DNA from: Nostoc sp. GT001
GTDB lineage: Bacteria; Cyanobacteriota; Cyanobacteriia; Cyanobacteriales; Nostocaceae
Direction: 5' to 3'
Assembly (NCBI RefSeq): GCF_030382115.1
Contig: NZ_JAUDRJ010000001.1
Coordinates: forward strand, 103,463-118,172
Length of the DNA: 14,710 nucleotides
Positions 6,277-14,668 of the stretch are shown one piece after another. The position numbers and the translations under genes are program-made. Within the stretch, counting starts at the first letter, position 1; each line of letters begins with the position of its first letter. The notes beneath the pieces were generated by a model. It was not told where the DNA came from and searched no databases. It saw only the letters and a program-made list of their open reading frames with translations.

Positions 6277-7956
6277 ATGAAATTGCAACAAAGGCTTAAG
6301 TCAACTTTTATTCTTATTTTTAAATGGAGTGGACTTAAGGGTAAAACATTTTGGGATTTTATACCTCAATTAATTGCAGTATTAACGGTTATAGCTGCCT
6401 TTCAAACTATTTACTTTCAGCAAGAAGAGTCAAATAAACGTTATCAAAAGGAAGAACTTACAAAATATATAGATTACATGAAACAACTGTTAATTCAAGA
6501 CGGAAATCCTCTACGCAAGAATGAAGAAGTTCAAAATTTAGCTCGTGTTAAAACAATAAATACGTTAGAACAGTTAGATGAAGATAGTAAAAGAATTTTA
6601 TTATTTTTCTTAATAGAGGCAAATCTAATTAATAATAGAAATTTTTCTCCTTCAAGTAGTAAAAACAAGCCAATTATATCCTTAAGTAAAGCTAATCTAG
6701 TAAAAGTTAAGCTGCCAAGAGTAGACCTTTCAGGTGCTGACCTCTCAGGTGCTGACCTCTCAGGTGCTGACCTTTCAGGTGCTGACCTCTCAAGTGCGGA
6801 TCTCTCAGGTGCAGATTTAAGAAGGACTCGCTTATCACAAGCTTCTTTAAGATACGCTGATCTTCAAAAAGCCAAACTAGAGAAGACGGATTTAACTGAA
6901 GCTCGCTTAAGAGAAGCTACCTTAATAGAAGCTAATCTAAAAGATAGTGACTTAAATAGAGCTAATTTAGTAGGAGTAAATTTAGAAAATGCTAATTTAG
7001 AAAATGCTGATTTAGAAAATGCTGATTTAATAGGTGCTAATTTAAGGAAAACTAAAATTGATAGAAATACAAATTTGTCAAAAGTTAAACTATTGGAATC
7101 TAATATTTCTGAGGCTGAGTTTAATAATGTAAGTGTAACAAATAGGGAAGTATATGAAAAATCAAAACAAAAAGGATCTATCTGTAGCCCACATGTTTAT
7201 ACTTATTCTGTTCAAACTTTGAATAACAATCAAGTTACTGGTATACGTTGTCTCCTTAAAATAAACACGGTTAGAGATAAAAAGCTAGGAAATAAAAGCT
7301 TTAGACTTGTATGGTATGGTGAAGGCAGAATGAATAATCAAGAATATCGTCATATTGGAGAAAGCTCATACGAAAATTCAAATTCAAGCGTTACTAATAT
7401 TTTTGCCCTCGATGATTACAACCCAAAAAATAGCCTTTTAAAGAAAAAAATGCAAATTAATATAATTAATAAAAAAGAAGATTCTATATTAGAATTTCAA
7501 ACTAAAGATGAAAAAGGACTAATAGAAAAGTGGACTTTAGCTCAATCGAATTCTGAAATTAAATATTTTCCATTAGGTCAGCCAACAAATAGATTTAAAT
7601 GTGGAAAAAAATTTCAAAAGTACAAAGTATATCCTATTCTAACCAAAAGAAGAATTGAAAAACCTAATTCAAGAGACTGGGGTATACGTTGTGTTCTTCC
7701 ATTAAATAAAGAGGCATTAAATAAAGAGGTAATATGGTTTGGAACTGGTGAATGGGAAGGTAAACCTTATTATCACTTAGGAACAAAGATGCTTCCTACC
7801 CAGGATATAAAAACAGGTTATGGAGCTATAGATCTCTGTGGATTTAAAAAAGATGCGTATTCTTATAAGGTAGAAGGTGGGTTATTAGAATTAAATCATC
7901 TTAATAATAATGGTTATGAAATTAAAAAAGAATGGAGCGAGAAATGGCTTAAATAG
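6277..7956 (+). CDS. Membrane-anchored pentapeptide-repeat protein with a duplicated C-terminal domain
   Basis: A 559-residue protein. Residues 1-27 are basic and aromatic, 28-47 form one membrane segment (FIPQLIAVLTVIAAFQTIYF), and 48-75 are charged and helical. About 136-260 are pentapeptide repeats of the A(D/N)Lxx type, which fold as a right-handed quadrilateral beta-helix. The C-terminal region holds two related units I do not recognise: 303-421 and 442-557. Each starts with Cys and a Y-rich strand. Each then has GIRC (322-325 and 469-472), a W(Y/F)G(E/T)GxxxxxxYxHxG motif (W346 and W487), and ends near KW or EW. Each unit has at least two cysteines. The topology is uncertain; if the C-terminus is exported, disulfides are plausible. 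No enzyme function can be assigned. The gene stands alone, with a minus-strand remnant converging on it. Confidence 0.75.
   Translation: MKLQQRLKSTFILIFKWSGLKGKTFWDFIPQLIAVLTVIAAFQTIYFQQEESNKRYQKEELTKYIDYMKQLLIQDGNPLRKNEEVQNLARVKTINTLEQLDEDSKRILLFFLIEANLINNRNFSPSSSKNKPIISLSKANLVKVKLPRVDLSGADLSGADLSGADLSGADLSSADLSGADLRRTRLSQASLRYADLQKAKLEKTDLTEARLREATLIEANLKDSDLNRANLVGVNLENANLENADLENADLIGANLRKTKIDRNTNLSKVKLLESNISEAEFNNVSVTNREVYEKSKQKGSICSPHVYTYSVQTLNNNQVTGIRCLLKINTVRDKKLGNKSFRLVWYGEGRMNNQEYRHIGESSYENSNSSVTNIFALDDYNPKNSLLKKKMQINIINKKEDSILEFQTKDEKGLIEKWTLAQSNSEIKYFPLGQPTNRFKCGKKFQKYKVYPILTKRRIEKPNSRDWGIRCVLPLNKEALNKEVIWFGTGEWEGKPYYHLGTKMLPTQDIKTGYGAIDLCGFKKDAYSYKVEGGLLELNHLNNNGYEIKKEWSEKWLK
6724..6816. 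repeat. 15-base tandem repeat encoding pentapeptides
   Basis: About six copies of GACCTCTCAGGTGCT, each encoding DLSGA, lie in tandem with only a few third-position changes. Later repeats in the protein are much more diverged, so this block expanded recently or is kept uniform by slippage. Copy number may vary between strains in steps of one beta-helix turn face. Confidence 0.85.
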
Positions 7957-7992
7957 AGTCTTGCAGAATTAAAGTATGAATTTATCTGCTTA

Positions 7993-8400
7993 TTATCGCC
8001 TATCGATCAGTAACAATAAAATGAAAGAATTCACAATAATGCAGGCTGTAGCACCCATATAACCTTGAGCGTCTGGAACATCCCAGATATGAACTGCATA
8101 GTTAGATACGTTACTAGCACAATTGTACTGGTTTTTATTTTCTGCACCTTTAGCATTGACAGCAGATGACCGATATCCAGAGCGAATGCTGATTCTTCCG
8201 AAAGCTTGTTGAATTGGTTCTAGAACTTGTTCACAAAGACTTTTGCCGGAGGCGATCGCCAAATCAGGATTATCTGGTATATTTGGGATTCCTTCAATTT
8301 GAGAAATTTCTGAGTGTAGAAAATCACGCATAAAAAAGTTTTTTGACAAACGTACCCGACCTAATTCTTCCAATGACCTGACAGTTTGTGGTCTTTTCAT
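7993..8400 (-). pseudogene. M15-like peptidase, 3'-truncated
   Basis: From ATG 8400 the protein has 135 residues; an in-frame ATG at 8457 would add 19 residues with no better signal. It resembles M15-type peptidoglycan peptidases of the D-Ala-D-Ala carboxypeptidase/endolysin type: RLSKNFFMRDFLHSEISQ (17-34), SIRSGYRS with Arg73 and Arg77, AVNAKGAENKNQYNCAS (80-96), and YAVHIWDV with His104 and Asp107, the presumed zinc ligands. After NSFI (residue 126) the sequence turns into a short hydrophobic tail and stops. The third zinc-ligand region, usually a WxH-type motif farther on, is missing, so catalysis is unlikely. There is no signal peptide and no Shine-Dalgarno. A HIP1 site lies inside at 8252. 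The break at about 8015 is close to the end of the convergent pentapeptide gene. Confidence 0.6.
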
Positions 8401-8463
8401 TATTTTTAATTTAATTTGACGCGACGAATACTCGCAAATATACCTTGAGTGATGCACTGGAAA

Positions 8464-8487
8464 CGATGCCTGCGGCGAACTACGCCG
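8464..8487. repeat. Small palindromic repeat related to the insert at 5413
   Basis: CGATGCCTGCGGCGAACTAC followed by GCCG matches the core of the 5413 insert with a few substitutions. It is non-coding here and lies just upstream of the truncated M15-like gene. Confidence 0.55.
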
Positions 8488-8549
8488 AAACAGTTATCAA
8501 CTACTTCCAAAATCTACTTTGCAATCAACTCTGAAAAAATATTGTTGAA

Positions 8550-8573
8550 CAGGAGGAGCAAAGGGATCGCCTA
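8550..8573. repeat. 24-base repeat, copy 2 (partner at 3811)
   Basis: It is identical to 3811-3834 except at one base, which changes the HIP1 octamer GCGATCGC to GGGATCGC. The frame reads EQEEQRDRLAD and stops soon after, so it is either a tiny coding remnant or a dispersed repeat. Confidence 0.5.
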
Positions 8574-8712
8574 GCAGATTACAGTTATTAAATGTATTCT
8601 TTCGATAATCATTGGGAAAGTATAAAATAAAACTGTTTTTGGCAGTATATTATTTGTAACAGTAATTAACCCTTAGTTAGCAAGATAGCTCTGTGTTTTT
8701 GGAGTATTTATA

Positions 8713-11700
8713 ATGAGCTTGATTAACCTGGATCTGGTCTTCAACGCAATTACTAGCATCGCCAACCCTTTAATTAAAGAAAAAATTCTGCGTTCGGAGA
8801 CTGTAATTAAGTTACTCCAGCAATTTCACCTCGATCCAGAGCATCCACCTGCTGATTTTAGTGGTGTTTATGCTTATGCCTTAGTAGAATATGGGGTAGG
8901 CAAACCTAAGCCATTGCTCGAATTGTTCCGACAACAAGCAATTAAACAAGCTTTTCGCACAGCATTAGACCACAATAACCCCTCAATTCTGCTTTCTGAG
9001 GTTGATGCTTTTTTAGATACCTATACCTTGGGTGATGAGATTAGTAGTTTGGAACTTGATGTCAGGCGAGAAGTGGCTGAATTTGCAACTGTATTTATCG
9101 AAGTTGCTAAACGCACTCGCACACCCTCTGATGTTTTACTAAACCAGAAAATTGGTTCTCTACATAAAAGGATTGCTTGTATCCAAGAACAACTGGAAAG
9201 ATTGCCAACGCTGGAGGGAATTCGGACAGAAATAGCAAGGTTGGCAGTAGAGAATTATCCCGCACTACCAGGAACTGCAACTGAAAATCAATGTAGAGCG
9301 ATCGCACTTGCCCAACAGATGCGAGGATGGTTTGAAACCTTGGGCTATGACTTTGAAAAATATGAAATCTGGGCAGAGGAATATTTTGAATGGATAATTC
9401 ACATCCCAGTACGTCGCAGTTATGACCGTATTCTTATACGTGGCGTTGCAGGAGAGGTGGGACTGAGTGATGTCATGGCGTTGCGTTCCTCAGTTGAAGA
9501 ACAAAAAACTGATGAAGGATGGCTGGTGACTACCCGTCGGATTTCCCGCGCAGCAAGGGATGAAGTCAAGAAAGAAGAAAATCGTCACCTTGACTGTTTT
9601 ACATTTGACGAACTCATTGACTTGGATGCTGACTTTAATGGTTATCTCGACTGGCTAGAAGCAGAAATCAAACGCCGAAAAGTTGATACAAAATATGTAC
9701 CGCTTGCTTGTACAAAAGAAGAAATTGACCCAATTACCAAGCGGCGGATTGGAGTGAGTCGTTATGAGGAAGAAGACGGCTGGATTGATGGGTATATCGA
9801 CCTTTGGCTTGATGACCCAGCCAAAGAGCATATTTCAATTCTGGGAGAATTTGGTACAGGGAAAACTTGGTTTGTCTTTCACTATGCTTGGACTGCATTG
9901 CAACGTTACCGCGATGCCCAAAAACGTGGCGTTGAACGTCCCCGTCTACCTTTGGTAATTACCCTGCGTGACTTTGCCAAGGCACTAAATGTTGAGAATG
10001 TTTTGGCAGGTTTCTTTTTTACCCAACACAATATCCGCATTAACAGCGAAGTCTTTGACCAACTTAATCGTATGGGTAAGTTGCTGCTCATTTTCGATGG
10101 CTTTGACGAAATGGCAGCAAAAGTTGACCGCCAACAGATGATTAACAACTTTTGGGAACTGGCGAAGGTGGTAGTTCCTGGTGCTAAAGTTATCCTCACC
10201 TGTCGTACTGAGCATTTCCCAGAGGCGAAGGAAGGACGTGCTTTATTAAATGCAGAACTGCAAGCTTCAACTAAAAAATTAACTGGCGAAACACCTCAAT
10301 TTGAAGTGCTAGAACTGGAGAAATTCAATGATGAGCAAATTCGGCAGGTTTTGTCATACCAAGCTGAAGCATCGACAGTAGAACAAGTAGTAGGCAATCC
10401 GCAATTATTAGACTTAGCTCGTCGCCCAGTGATGACTGACTTAATCTTGGAAGCATTGCCAGATATTAAGGCGGGTAAACCTGTGGATATGTCACGGGTT
10501 TATTTGTATGCAGTGCGGCGCAAGATGGAACGGGACATCAAAGCGGAGCGTACTTTTACTTCTTTAGCAGAAAAACTGTACTTTTTGTGTGAAATCTCCT
10601 GGGAAATGCTGTCTAATGACCAAATGAGCCTGAATTATCGGCTTTTTCCAGAACGTATTCGCCGCTTGTTTGGTTCTGTTGTTCAAGAAGAGAAGGATTT
10701 AGACCACTGGCATTATGACATGATGGCGCAGACGATGCTTGTCCGCAATGCTGATGGTGACTATACCCCGGCGCATAGATCACTGTTAGAGTTTTTTGTG
10801 GCGTATAAATTTGCGGCAGAGTTGGGGGTATTAGCTAGTGATTTTACGGAATTAGCCCAAGCACAGTCAGGTTTGGATAGCAGTACAGCGCCTGTTGATT
10901 ATACTTGGTCTGGTTATTTTTCGCGTCAATTGGATGACAATGGGTGTAGTGTGGCGATGCCTGCGGCAACCCCTTTGGGGAACGCACCACTTAGGAAATT
11001 TAGAAGTGAGTCTTCAAATAAGTTGAGGGATACTTTTGGCAAAACGCCACTCACAAAAGCAGTTATGGATTTACTTTTACCGATGTTAGGTAATAATGAG
11101 TTACTTATTAAAGTTATTGAGGCGACGCGGGGCAAAAGCGAAGATGAAGTGGGTTATATTGGCGGGAATGCAGCAACTTTAGCTGTGAAGGTAGACAAGG
11201 TGACTTTGGAAGGCAGAAATTTTAGTGGTGCAGTAATTAAGGGAGCTGATTTTACTGATGCCAGTTTGCAAAGTACCAATTTTAATGAAGCCAACTTAGT
11301 TGGTTCTGTTTTTACTCAAGCCTTTGGAAGCGTTCAGTCAGTAGCATTTAGTCCTGATAGTAAATATTTAGTCGCAAGTGATGCAAATGGTCAAATTCGT
11401 GTTTGGCAAGTTGCTGATGGAAAAGAAATTTTTAACTTTAAAGGACACCTAAGTTGGATAATGTCAGTTGCCTTTAGCCCTGATGGTGTTACCTTTGCTA
11501 GTGCAAGTTCTGATAAAACTATACGCTTATGGGATATTAATACAGGTAAATGCTTAAAAACATTTTATGGACATACAAACGTTGTTAGGTCGGTTGTTTT
11601 CTCTCCTCATGGTCAAATAGTTGCTAGTGCCAGTATTGATGAAACTATACGTTTATGGGATATCAATACAGGTGATTGTATAAGAATTTTACAGGGGCAT

Positions 11701-13188
11701 AGCAAAGGTTTAAGGACAGTCATTTTTAGCCCTAATGGTCAAACTTTAGCTAGTGGAAGTTCTGATAAAACCATACGCTTATGGGATATCAATACAGGTG
11801 ATTGTATAAGAATTTTGCAGGGACATACAGACTGGGTTCGTTCAGTTGCTTTTAGCCCTAATGGTCAAACTTTAGCTAGTGGAAGTTCTGATAAAACCAT
11901 ACGCTTATGGGATATCAATACAGGTGATTGTATTAAAACGTTTCATGCACATACAAGTCAGGTACAGTCTGTAAGTTGGAGTTCCAACGGCAAGTTCCTA
12001 GCAAGTGCAGGTGACGATACAACAGTTAGGCTATGGAATATTCATACAGGTGAATGCTTACATATTTTCCGAGAGCATACTCACCCAATTGACTCAGTTG
12101 TTTTTAATTCTAATAATCAAATCCTGGCTAGTGCAAGTCATGACCGAAGCGTTAAATTATGGGAAGTTAATACAGGTCAATGCCTTAAAACATTACATGG
12201 TTACGCAAACTGGATATGGTCAGTTGCTTTTTATCCTAACAGCAATTTGCTTGCAAGCGGTGGTGACGACTATACGATAAGGGTATGGGATATAGCTACA
12301 GATGAATGTTTGAAAACTTTTCGAGGGCATAAAAGTTGGATATGGTCAGTCGCTTTCAGCCCTAATAGAGAATTTGTGGTTAGTGGCAGTGAGGATACAA
12401 CGCTTAGATTGTGGAATTTTAATACAAATAAATGTCTTAAAACTTTACAGGGACACACTCATAGAATTAGATCAGTTTGTTTTAGCCCTGATAGTAAAAA
12501 TCTTGCCACTGGAAGTGCTGACGATACAATCAAGTTATGGAATGTAAATGACGGTAGATGCATTACAACTTTAATAGGTCATACTGATCCAGTGCAATCA
12601 GTTGCATTTAGTCCTAATGGCAAAATACTTGTTAGTGGTAGTTATGACTTAACAGTTAGACTATGGGATATTGAAACAGGTGAATGCATTTACATTTTGC
12701 GAGGGCATACTGCTGAAGTACATACAGTAGTGTTCAATTTTGATGGCTTAATGGTAGCTAGTGGTAGCAAAGATAACACAATAAAGTTATGGGATATTAA
12801 AACAGGCGAATGCATACAAACTTTACATGGACATACTCATGATGTCCAATCATTAGCTTTTAGTCCTGATGATCAAAATTTAGTTAGTGGTAGTGCGGAT
12901 GAAACTGTAAAACTGTGGAATCCAAAAAACGGCGAATGCTTAAAAACTTTACATGGACATACTAGAGGTGTTTGGTCAGTTGCTTTAAATTACGAAGGTT
13001 CGATTATAGCAAGTAGCAGCCAAGATGAAACTATTAGGGTTTGGGATATTAAAACAGGTGAGTGCCTTAAGATATTGAGAGTTCCTCGACCTTATGAAGG
13101 CATGAGTATCAAAGGTATTAGAGGTCTAACAGAAGCTGCGAAAGCCTCACTCAAAGCATTAGGTGCAGTGGAGATAGAGAATAAATAA
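8713..13188 (+). CDS. NACHT-WD40 STAND ATPase with degenerate nuclease-like domain
   Basis: A 1491-residue protein; GGAG at 8701-8704 supports the ATG. Residues 1-180 are helical. About 190-305 resemble an Mrr-type restriction-endonuclease fold (YDRILIRGVAGEVGLSDVMA, then GWLVTTRRISRAARDE and FTFDELID), but RGV stands where QxK is expected, so it is probably inactive. The NACHT ATPase spans about 355-700, with Walker A GEFGTGKT (378-385), Walker B LLLIFDGFDE (457-466) and VILTCRTEHF (493-502). About 830-867 are pentapeptide-like (NFSGAVIKGADF). Residues 871-1458 are exactly 14 WD40 repeats of 42 residues, followed by a 33-residue tail (RPYEGMSIKGIRGLTEAAKA onward). Such STAND proteins couple ligand sensing to ATP-dependent oligomerisation. 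Antiviral or cell-death roles are known for relatives and inferred here. The gene is monocistronic as far as can be seen. Confidence 0.92.
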   Translation: MSLINLDLVFNAITSIANPLIKEKILRSETVIKLLQQFHLDPEHPPADFSGVYAYALVEYGVGKPKPLLELFRQQAIKQAFRTALDHNNPSILLSEVDAFLDTYTLGDEISSLELDVRREVAEFATVFIEVAKRTRTPSDVLLNQKIGSLHKRIACIQEQLERLPTLEGIRTEIARLAVENYPALPGTATENQCRAIALAQQMRGWFETLGYDFEKYEIWAEEYFEWIIHIPVRRSYDRILIRGVAGEVGLSDVMALRSSVEEQKTDEGWLVTTRRISRAARDEVKKEENRHLDCFTFDELIDLDADFNGYLDWLEAEIKRRKVDTKYVPLACTKEEIDPITKRRIGVSRYEEEDGWIDGYIDLWLDDPAKEHISILGEFGTGKTWFVFHYAWTALQRYRDAQKRGVERPRLPLVITLRDFAKALNVENVLAGFFFTQHNIRINSEVFDQLNRMGKLLLIFDGFDEMAAKVDRQQMINNFWELAKVVVPGAKVILTCRTEHFPEAKEGRALLNAELQASTKKLTGETPQFEVLELEKFNDEQIRQVLSYQAEASTVEQVVGNPQLLDLARRPVMTDLILEALPDIKAGKPVDMSRVYLYAVRRKMERDIKAERTFTSLAEKLYFLCEISWEMLSNDQMSLNYRLFPERIRRLFGSVVQEEKDLDHWHYDMMAQTMLVRNADGDYTPAHRSLLEFFVAYKFAAELGVLASDFTELAQAQSGLDSSTAPVDYTWSGYFSRQLDDNGCSVAMPAATPLGNAPLRKFRSESSNKLRDTFGKTPLTKAVMDLLLPMLGNNELLIKVIEATRGKSEDEVGYIGGNAATLAVKVDKVTLEGRNFSGAVIKGADFTDASLQSTNFNEANLVGSVFTQAFGSVQSVAFSPDSKYLVASDANGQIRVWQVADGKEIFNFKGHLSWIMSVAFSPDGVTFASASSDKTIRLWDINTGKCLKTFYGHTNVVRSVVFSPHGQIVASASIDETIRLWDINTGDCIRILQGHSKGLRTVIFSPNGQTLASGSSDKTIRLWDINTGDCIRILQGHTDWVRSVAFSPNGQTLASGSSDKTIRLWDINTGDCIKTFHAHTSQVQSVSWSSNGKFLASAGDDTTVRLWNIHTGECLHIFREHTHPIDSVVFNSNNQILASASHDRSVKLWEVNTGQCLKTLHGYANWIWSVAFYPNSNLLASGGDDYTIRVWDIATDECLKTFRGHKSWIWSVAFSPNREFVVSGSEDTTLRLWNFNTNKCLKTLQGHTHRIRSVCFSPDSKNLATGSADDTIKLWNVNDGRCITTLIGHTDPVQSVAFSPNGKILVSGSYDLTVRLWDIETGECIYILRGHTAEVHTVVFNFDGLMVASGSKDNTIKLWDIKTGECIQTLHGHTHDVQSLAFSPDDQNLVSGSADETVKLWNPKNGECLKTLHGHTRGVWSVALNYEGSIIASSSQDETIRVWDIKTGECLKILRVPRPYEGMSIKGIRGLTEAAKASLKALGAVEIENK
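10954..10987. repeat. Small palindromic repeat inserted in frame in the STAND gene
   Basis: GCGATGCCTGCGGCAACC, then CCTTTGGGGAACGCACC, has the same opening as the repeats at 5413 and 8464 and an internal CCCC-TTT-GGGG hairpin. It encodes AMPAATPLGNAP (748-759), a stretch of unusual composition in the poorly conserved linker between the NACHT region and the pentapeptide segment. The reading frame is kept. Confidence 0.6.
11724..11933. repeat. Near-identical adjacent WD40 repeat DNA
   Basis: The WD40 repeats are exact 126-base units starting at 11323. Unit 4 (11701-11826) and unit 5 (11827-11952) share an 84-base stretch without a mismatch (11724-11807 and 11850-11933), and the end of unit 3 is also very similar. 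Other units differ at many silent sites. This indicates recent duplication or gene conversion within the first propeller. Confidence 0.85.
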
Positions 13189-13287
13189 AGCCCAATAAGC
13201 AAACAATGATTATCAAGCAAGAGCGATTGCCCTACCAATTCTGACACGTATGTATGGATTAGAACGTAGCCAATCACAGTAGCAAAT
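13189..13287. other. Convergent intergenic gap
   Basis: This 99-base space lies between the STAND gene and the minus-strand pRiA4b ORF-3-like gene. I see no clear hairpin followed by T-run for either gene. Confidence 0.4.
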
Positions 13288-14559
13288 TTATTCCCAGCTT
13301 TCTTCTTCTTCACCATACTGCGCTGGCGGTTCACCATAAGATTCAAGAATCTTGGGCTTTTTCATTTTGTCATTGGCTAGTTCAATTTTCTCCACATATA
13401 AATCAAATTCCCACTCTTGGAGTAAATTAAAGATAAATTGTAAATGACTACCTACCTCTAGGGATAAATCGCCTAAACGAAAATCGCAGGTATCAGGGGG
13501 AATTTCGACAACAGGATGATTAAATTCCAAAGTTCTTCCTAAACGGTCTTTGTGAATAAATCTGTAGAGGTGTTCTGGATCAAAATCAAATGCTTGCACA
13601 ATTGTGGCAGCGACTTCATCTAAATTGAAGTAACTAGAAATAGCAATCCGTCGCCAAGCATCCTGTAAAGTAGCTTTAAATATGTAAACACCCTCAGTAA
13701 AACCGCCTTCTGCAATCACTAATGTTTGTGACCATTCCGGGAAATAGGGTTGGAGATAGGGTTTTAAATTGTCAAAAGCTATGCGAAAATCTAACCGAAA
13801 AGTGGCGTAATCTTCTACTTGGATATTTGAGCGACTTTCTGTTAATACAGCCATGAGAGCATTACCCCAAGCCTTGGGGTTTACATGAGTAAAACGCCAG
13901 CCTTTAGCGGCTTGTGGTTTGACTGATGTCAGTTCAATTAATCCAAATAAATGTAAGAGAGCGAGATTGTGGAAACCAGGATAATAAACTAATTTATCTT
14001 GTTCTGAGTAATTATTCATTTTTAATCCTGATGATGGGAGATTGTTCCAAAATAATAAACAGCGATATGCTTGGTCAAACATATCTCTTTGGTCGCCTAA
14101 GAGTTCGCTTTCTCCCCAAACTAACCAAGATTCTAGCAGGGTAAAATATTGTTCTGTGTGGTTTAATCCTTGCCAAACTTGCAGAATTTTTTGGTCTAAA
14201 ACTAATTTGCTCTTTTTACCTTCGGTAATAACTTGAGACAGTCCAGAGGTGCGGAGAAGGAAATAAAGACCGTGAATATAAGGATAGGATTTTTGTACAG
14301 GACGTTTAAGGTTAATATCTATGGGATAACTCAATTGTGAGTTAAGTTGTTGGAGATATTTAAGCGAGAATTGGTGATAAGTACTACTAACTTCAACGCC
14401 GTTGGGTTGGAGAAATTTTAAAATAGTTTGAAAATCCCGCAGAATTGTTCCTGGGATATCTTGAGTAATGGTTTGCTGTTGAAGTAGTTGTTTTTTATCT
14501 TCCGTCAGTAGTAATTTATCTCGGATTTGATCTGGAATGAGGGAAAATAGGTTACTCAT
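13288..14559 (-). CDS. pRiA4b ORF-3-like domain protein
   Basis: A 423-residue protein. The C-terminal part, about 291-420, matches the plasmid pRiA4b ORF-3 family: VYIFKATL, AWRRIAISSYFNLDEVAATI, AFDFDPEHLYRF, FRLGDLSLEVG, FIFNLLQEWEFDLYVEKIE and PKILESYGEPPAQYG. The usual acidic YDFGDxW motif appears only as FNLLQEW. Residues 1-280 form a long extension I do not recognise; many family members are only about 200 residues. The biochemical function of the family is unsettled, and it is often found near mobile elements. There is no good Shine-Dalgarno: the ATG follows the preceding gene's TGA after one base, so translation is probably coupled. The gene converges with the STAND gene. Confidence 0.75.
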   Translation of the reverse strand: MSNLFSLIPDQIRDKLLLTEDKKQLLQQQTITQDIPGTILRDFQTILKFLQPNGVEVSSTYHQFSLKYLQQLNSQLSYPIDINLKRPVQKSYPYIHGLYFLLRTSGLSQVITEGKKSKLVLDQKILQVWQGLNHTEQYFTLLESWLVWGESELLGDQRDMFDQAYRCLLFWNNLPSSGLKMNNYSEQDKLVYYPGFHNLALLHLFGLIELTSVKPQAAKGWRFTHVNPKAWGNALMAVLTESRSNIQVEDYATFRLDFRIAFDNLKPYLQPYFPEWSQTLVIAEGGFTEGVYIFKATLQDAWRRIAISSYFNLDEVAATIVQAFDFDPEHLYRFIHKDRLGRTLEFNHPVVEIPPDTCDFRLGDLSLEVGSHLQFIFNLLQEWEFDLYVEKIELANDKMKKPKILESYGEPPAQYGEEEESWE

Positions 14560-14560
14560 C

Positions 14561-14668
14561 TCAGTTGAGGGGAGGAATTTGTATGGCGGTTAATCTCACA
14601 ACTTGGCCATTTTGCCAAATGCTAATAAATTCTACTAAACGGCGGTGTCTTTCAATAGCTTTTTTCAT
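14561..14668 (-). CDS. Short conserved-looking protein coupled to the downstream gene
   Basis: From ATG 14668 this gives 35 residues: MKKAIERHRRLVEFISIWQN, then GQVVRLTAIQIPPLN. The same frame continues upstream as ELSRQIDAGVKLA until a TGA at 14710-14708, the very edge of the window. The homology-like sequence extends past the only ATG, so the true N-terminus may be altered or the frame broken outside the window. It has a charged helix followed by a strand-like VVRLT. From memory, small cyanobacterial proteins end in similar QIPPLN sequences, but I cannot name a function. Its TGA (14563-14561) is one base before the start of the next gene, which implies one transcript. An antitoxin-like role is possible but unsupported. 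Confidence 0.5.
   Translation of the reverse strand: MKKAIERHRRLVEFISIWQNGQVVRLTAIQIPPLN

Larger units (their letters stand above)
8401..8712. other. Intergenic region upstream of the STAND gene
   Basis: This region holds a palindromic small repeat (8464-8487), copy 2 of the 24-base repeat (8550-8573) and AT-rich sequence with TATAAAATAA at 8621 and TATATT at 8646 as possible -10 elements. I cannot pair either with a clear -35 box. No gene is supported. Confidence 0.5.

Noticed and set aside
6724..6816. Tandem repeats as a CRISPR-like array
   Set aside because: The 15-base units are contiguous, coding and have no spacers.
8656..8670. NtcA-like site near GTAACAGTAATTAAC
   Set aside because: It does not match GTA-N8-TAC (it ends TAA), and no paired -10 at the expected distance could be fixed.
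12005..12280. 91-codon ORF inside the WD40 region
   Set aside because: Out-of-frame shadow of repetitive WD40 coding DNA.
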